Origin: Xanthobacteraceae bacterium
Lineage (GTDB): Bacteria > Pseudomonadota > Alphaproteobacteria > Rhizobiales > Xanthobacteraceae
Reading direction: 5' to 3'
NCBI GenBank assembly: GCA_030037185.1
Contig: JASHRR010000952.1
Location: 1-9,316, forward strand
DNA: 9,316 nucleotides
Positions 6,437-9,316 of this stretch are shown in pieces; the stretch's first letter is position 1, and the number at the start of each line of letters is the position of its first letter. The notes beneath the pieces are model-generated. The model was given only the letters and a program-made list of their open reading frames with translations, was not told the origin of the DNA and did not search any database. A program made the position numbers and the translations under genes.

Positions 6437-6556
6437 TTGCAAAATGGAATAGAAGACAGTCATCTGTGCGAGGGCGACGCGCCGATGAGCACCACGCGTG
6501 CGTTGCACCGCCAGGTGCTACACACCAAGGCCGATATCCAAGCCATCGCCGTCAGC
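6437..6556 (+). pseudogene. Possible fragment of a second class II aldolase
   Basis: Residues from about 11 to 40 of this frame (EGDAPMSTT, ALHRQVLHTKADIQAIAVS) follow the class II aldolase pattern of a P-S-S-E segment followed by LHxxIYxxRPDVxAIVHTHS. The metal-binding HTH is replaced by AVS and the glutamate by Thr, so the fragment could not be active. It is on the opposite strand from the neighbouring aldolase and is not a copy of it. The match is short and from memory. Confidence 0.3.
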
Positions 6557-6735
6557 CTCGCGGACGGCCGCGGAAGGAATCAGCGTCGGCGATCTATCAT
6601 GGAGGTTGACGGTCGAGTTGCCGCGTCCGTTGGCCACGCCGAATTGAGCGGCCTTATGCGGGGGCCGGACCGCACCGCCATTCGCTTGAGTATCGCCCGT
6701 GATGGCATTCCCCATGTGGTCACCCTTAACCCTCA
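6556..6735 (+). pseudogene. PDZ-domain fragment with a frameshift
   Basis: From 6558 one frame reads ASRTAAEGISVGDL, the carboxylate-loop side of a PDZ domain. From 6599 another frame reads MEVDGRVAASVGHAELSGL, then MRGPDRTAIRLSIARDG and VVTL. Joined, they give the PDZ signature GxxxGDxIxxVDG followed by the usual strand, helix and R-x-G strand. A one-base deletion near 6594-6598 explains the switch. Such domains occur in S41 and DegP-like proteases and other envelope proteins; which parent this came from cannot be said. The open frame runs on to 6841 without likeness. Confidence 0.45.
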
Positions 6736-6942
6736 AGGAGATGCTAGCCCTGAAGAGCAAGGCACCCGAGGTGTGTTGGGCCACCGTATCCTCACCTCAC
6801 CGATTTGTGCCGTCCCTGGGACCGGCGAGCGAGATCGCTAGCCGACCGTTTGTGATTTTTCCAAAACCGGGTGAGTTGGACGCGGCTGCAGACCACGCTA
6901 AGTTCGTTGTGACGGGCACTGCGTCGGCCTATCTTCGCCGCT

Positions 6943-7567
6943 ATGAAATTCAACACTCTTCCGGCCGGGTTCGGTATCCCCGCACAACCGGTCAAAGCTT
7001 CAAAAACTGCCCTCCGGCGCTGATTGGGTTCACGAGATCAAGCATGACGGTTACCGGATGATCGTCCGTCGTGATGGCCCCTTGGTGCGAATCTATAGCC
7101 GCAATGCGTACGACTGGACCGCGCGACTGGCGGCGATCGCTTATGCTGCCGGGCAGATCAAAGCCAAGAGCTTCACGATCGACGGCGAGGCGGTTGTGCT
7201 CGGGCCTGATGGCTTGTCACGATTCGAGGAGTTGAGCCGGCGGGAGGCCGCCGAAATCGCGATCCTCTATGCCTTCGACATGATCGAGCATGACGGCGAG
7301 GATCTGCGCAAACGCCGATTCCTCGACCGCAAGGCCGCGCTGGCACGGCTGTTGCGCAACACCGAGGCTGGCATCCTATTCAACGAACACATCGCCCACG
7401 ACGGCCCTGTCGTCTTCGCGCACGCTTGCCGGCTTGGCGCAGAAGGCATCGTCTCCAAACGAGTTGACGACACCTATCGATCCGGTCGATGTCCGGTCTG
7501 GATCAAGGTCCGCAATCCGGCCAGCATCGCCGTGCAGCGGGAGCGGAGCGAGATGTGGAACCGATGA
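6943..7567 (+). pseudogene. Short LigD-like ATP-dependent DNA ligase, one-base frameshift
   Basis: From ATG at 6943 one frame reads MKFNTLPAGFGIPAQPVKAS and then shifts out at the run of five As (7002-7006). The frame one base later continues LPSGADWVHEIKHDGYRM and stays open to 7567. All nucleotidyltransferase motifs are there: motif I with the AMP-accepting Lys in EIKHDG (Lys codon at 7040), YSRNAYDW, motif III IDGEAVV, motif IIIa FDMIEHDGEDL, motif IV EGIVSK and motif V VWIKVRN. There is no C-terminal OB-fold, which matches my recollection of short rhizobial ligases of about 200 residues. An initiation at the internal ATG 7058 would lack the catalytic Lys. If the extra A is a sequencing error, this is an intact accessory end-joining or repair ligase. 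No clear ribosome site precedes 6943. Confidence 0.82.
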
Positions 7568-7665
7568 TTACCGGATCGCCGGAGCGCCAGCCGGGCGGCA
7601 GCGGCAGCCCGCGTCCACCCGATCGAAAGAAGAGACGACGGCAGCAATACTGTCCGGGGTGGACA

Positions 7666-7881
7666 CTACTTGCCAGTCAGAACGCAGACAAGGAGTCTCA
7701 GAATAACGGCAAGGCCCCCCAAAAGTACGTAGCTACCCAAGACAAGGAATGGTAGCGCGTTAAGAGTCCAGAGGCCTTCCACCACCCCTGCATTTGGCAT
7801 TGGGCGCTGGGAACCGATGATCAGGCCAATCAGAGCCGCCAAACCGCCTGCTACCGCTGTTATTGTTCCGATCCACAACAA
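7666..7881 (-). CDS. Small two-helix membrane protein, start uncertain
   Basis: The frame encodes two hydrophobic segments, LLWIGTITAVAGGLAALIGL and FLVLGSYVLLGGLAVILRLL, separated by a short polar loop (GSQRPMPNAGVVEGLWTLN), so an inner-membrane hairpin of about 72 residues. No family is recognised. The frame is open upstream to 8055, but that part is Pro/Arg/Ser-rich and looks like noise opposite the next gene. TTG codons at 7881 and 7878, with AGGA just ahead, could start it. A far better signal, GGGGGAG (7899-7905) before ATG at 7892, is out of frame by one base, so a one-base deletion may have broken this gene as well. Confidence 0.35.
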   Translation of the reverse strand: MLWIGTITAVAGGLAALIGLIIGSQRPMPNAGVVEGLWTLNALPFLVLGSYVLLGGLAVILRLLVCVLTGK

Positions 7882-8029
7882 CGTCCTGCCATTTTTAGCT
7901 CCCCCGCAACGGCGTGGTCGAGCGCCCGAAGCAGAATAGGACGCCTCGCGAAGGCCGACGAGAAGCTTCGATGGAGAAGGGCGCGGCGGAATCAAGGTGC
8001 CTGCCAAACAGGTTGATGGCGTTGAGCCG

Positions 8030-8298
8030 ATGACCCGCCGCAAGGCTGAAATCACCCGTGCCGATCTTCGGCGAAACTGGCCGCGTCACGTAGCGCTTCC
8101 GGCCGAAAAGGTGCGGGACCTCGTGAACCGCGAGGCGATATTTGGCGCGGCGGGCGGCCCTATCGCTCACGCACTCTCTGCGCCGCGATGACAGCGACTT
8201 CGTGGTGTCCTGCTTGCTAAACTCCTAAACTGGAAGACGCGCAGGCCTTTGCCAATCGCTTTGGTGGGACTCAGTTGGCGATGGGCAGCCGGCGGTGA
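8030..8298 (+). pseudogene. Small rhizobial-type conserved protein broken by two frame changes
   Basis: The gene starts at ATG 8030 with MTRRKAEITRADLRRNWP and HVALPAEKVRDL, which I recall as a small hypothetical family of Bradyrhizobium and relatives. The first frame ends at 8191. A second frame from 8178 gives LRRDDSDFVVSC and stops at 8226-8228. A third from 8230 gives LEDAQAFANRFGG and ends at 8296-8298. In order these three pieces look like one protein of nearly 90 residues with at least two indels. Its function is unknown. The family recollection is from memory; the continuation of natural-looking sequence across three frames is directly visible. Confidence 0.65.
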
Positions 8299-8698
8299 CC
8301 TTGAAAACACGCAGGCAACCGTGCGCATTGTTCAGGACGAACGCAATGTGCAGAACGTCAGTTTATGTGGGAGGACCGGACCGATAGCCGCGCAATGATG
8401 CAAGGTCAGATTTGGTCTGAACGTGACCCTTAGCTGACGTTCAAGACGCCGGTTTGACTTAAGCGCCGGGCGGCACCCATGGAAGCTCAAAGGACCTTGG
8501 CTATGCGGGACCAACCAACACGTGCGATGTGGAACCGGTCTCCGTGCGTTGTCGTTTGTGATATGGAGAAAAGCAAAATCCGGATCGCTGCCGGGGCACT
8601 GGAGCATACCTCACGGTGGTCCACCCGGCGGCAGATGCTCGTGTCTGGAAATCCCGGAAAGGCGGTCAGTTGCACGGCGCGGCACGGACGAGAACCGT
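8299..8698. other. Intergenic stretch before the sensor gene
   Basis: No supported gene lies here. A plus-strand frame from 8479 overlaps the sensor start and lacks any family look. The only structure seen is the inverted-repeat-bounded segment at 8353-8442. GGACGAGA-like purines just before 8699 may be the ribosome site of the sensor gene. Confidence 0.4.
8353..8442. repeat. 90-bp segment bounded by perfect 9-bp inverted repeats
   Basis: GAACGTCAG at 8353-8361 and CTGACGTTC at 8434-8442 are perfect reverse complements. The minus strand between them reads SAKGHVQTKSDLASLRGYR, which resembles the short peptide-like leftovers that recur between genes in Bradyrhizobium genomes. It may be a dispersed intergenic repeat of RIME/REP type. 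The likeness is from memory and the arm length alone could be chance. Confidence 0.35.
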
Positions 8699-9316
8699 AT
8701 GCAGCCAATCTCGAGAGGAATACGAAATCTAGGTCTTATTTACATTGATATCCCCTCGCTGCGGCCGGGAACGGTGGGGGCTTATCTGCTTGCTTTCCTG
8801 ACCATGGTGTTTGCGACGGCGCTACGGCTCGCCATCCATCCATATGTCGTAGGCGTTCCGTTCATTACGTTCTTTCCCGCCATTATAGTCGTGACGTTAA
8901 TCAGCGGGTTCGGTGCGGGCATTTTTTGCGCCCTGTTCGGTGCCGGTGCGGCAGCGTTTTTCAAGTTGCCGCTTTACCGAGGTGATGTGGCCGACCTGCT
9001 GGTGTTTATCCTGGTGGCGGTTGCTATCGTGATCTGCATAGCGGCAATGCGTTTAGCGCTCGAAGGACAGGTCGCAGCAAAGCGTGCTCTTGCCGAAAGC
9101 GAGGCACGGTTCCGCGCCACGTTCGAGAATGCCGCGGTCGGCATCGCGCACCTCAGCCCTGAACTTTGCTGGCTGCGGGCCAACTGGACGTTCTGCCGCA
9201 TTGTTGGCTGGCCAATCGATGAACTCGTCAATAAGTCATTGCGAGAAATCAGCCATCCGGACGATTTCCCGCACCAGCTCGCCGATATCGAGCAGTTGCG
9301 ACTGGGGAAGACCGAC
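8699..9316 (+). CDS. Membrane PAS sensor protein, probably a histidine kinase (3' end outside window)
   Basis: The frame is open from ATG 8699 to the window end, 206 codons. Residues about 27-118 hold four hydrophobic segments with the DUF4118 (KdpD-like) look: ATALRLAIHPYV, VPFITFFPAIIVVTL, a Gly-rich helix FGAGIFCALFGAGAAAFF and then LLVFILVAVAIVICIAAM. A short coiled linker (LEGQVAAKRALAESEARF) leads into a PAS domain from about 137 (FRATFENAAVGIAHLSPE, then ISHPDDFP as in the family H-P-D-D). The order DUF4118-PAS is typical of sensor histidine kinases; the kinase part would lie to the right. ATG 8699 is the first in-frame Met that keeps the first helix whole. Diguanylate cyclase output is possible instead. 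Confidence 0.82.
   Translation, partial: MQPISRGIRNLGLIYIDIPSLRPGTVGAYLLAFLTMVFATALRLAIHPYVVGVPFITFFPAIIVVTLISGFGAGIFCALFGAGAAAFFKLPLYRGDVADLLVFILVAVAIVICIAAMRLALEGQVAAKRALAESEARFRATFENAAVGIAHLSPELCWLRANWTFCRIVGWPIDELVNKSLREISHPDDFPHQLADIEQLRLGKTD

Noticed and set aside
7564..7755. 63-residue frame whose ATG overlaps the ligase stop (ATGA)
   Set aside because: Low-complexity Pro/Gly/Arg sequence without family likeness; the overlap alone is weak evidence.
7882..8055. N-terminal extension of the small membrane ORF to ATG 8055
   Set aside because: The added 58 residues are Pro/Arg/Ser-rich and lie opposite the start of the next gene, so they look non-coding.
8479..8748. 89-residue plus-strand frame
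   Set aside because: It overlaps the better supported sensor start at 8699 and has no ribosome site or motif.
1..9316. CRISPR arrays, tRNA or rRNA genes, transposase genes
   Set aside because: No regularly spaced repeats, cloverleaf or ribosomal sequence, or transposase motif was seen on either strand.

Overview
The window looks like a high-GC alphaproteobacterium, most likely Bradyrhizobium or a close relative (Nitrobacteraceae). The grounds are GC-rich codon use, a nickel regulator and transporter pair of the kind found with uptake hydrogenase or urease, a paired short CHR-family chromate transporter next to a LysR regulator, a short LigD-like ligase and a DUF4118/PAS sensor kinase. The genus is inferred from the style of the families, not from a marker gene.

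Left part (1-2472), nickel control. A truncated NikR-like ORF (115-318) keeps only the ribbon-helix-helix DNA-binding part. It is followed by an intact nikR (411-884) and a NiCoT-family nickel/cobalt permease (1018-2082). Four sites match the NikR operator GTATGA-N16-TCATAC with exactly the same spacing: 56-83 (perfect), 313-340, 344-371 and 2410-2437. The first overlaps a TATGAT -10 box. The second and third form a 31-bp tandem in front of intact nikR. The fourth lies just upstream of a LysR gene. The simplest model is that nickel-loaded NikR represses its own gene and the permease, so uptake stops when nickel is sufficient.

Middle part (2473-5188). A LysR regulator is followed by a leftover of a 4,5-dihydroxyphthalate-decarboxylase-like/substrate-binding protein that has lost its centre. 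Overlapping it by four bases is a pair of short CHR-domain genes (3994-4668 and 4661-5188), which overlap each other and probably form one two-subunit chromate transporter.

Right part (5189-8698), a gene graveyard. A class II aldolase/adducin gene on the minus strand is broken by an exact 8-bp tandem duplication. Next come fragments resembling another aldolase and a PDZ domain, a short ATP-dependent DNA ligase broken by one extra A in a run of As, a small two-helix membrane ORF with an uncertain start, and a small rhizobial-type gene with two frame changes. Most lesions are small and the reading frames are otherwise well kept, so decay is recent or some lesions are sequencing errors. A short inverted-repeat-bounded segment (8353-8442) may be a dispersed intergenic element.

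Right edge (8699-9316). The start of a membrane sensor protein (DUF4118-like four-helix region plus a PAS domain) runs off the window and is probably a sensor histidine kinase.
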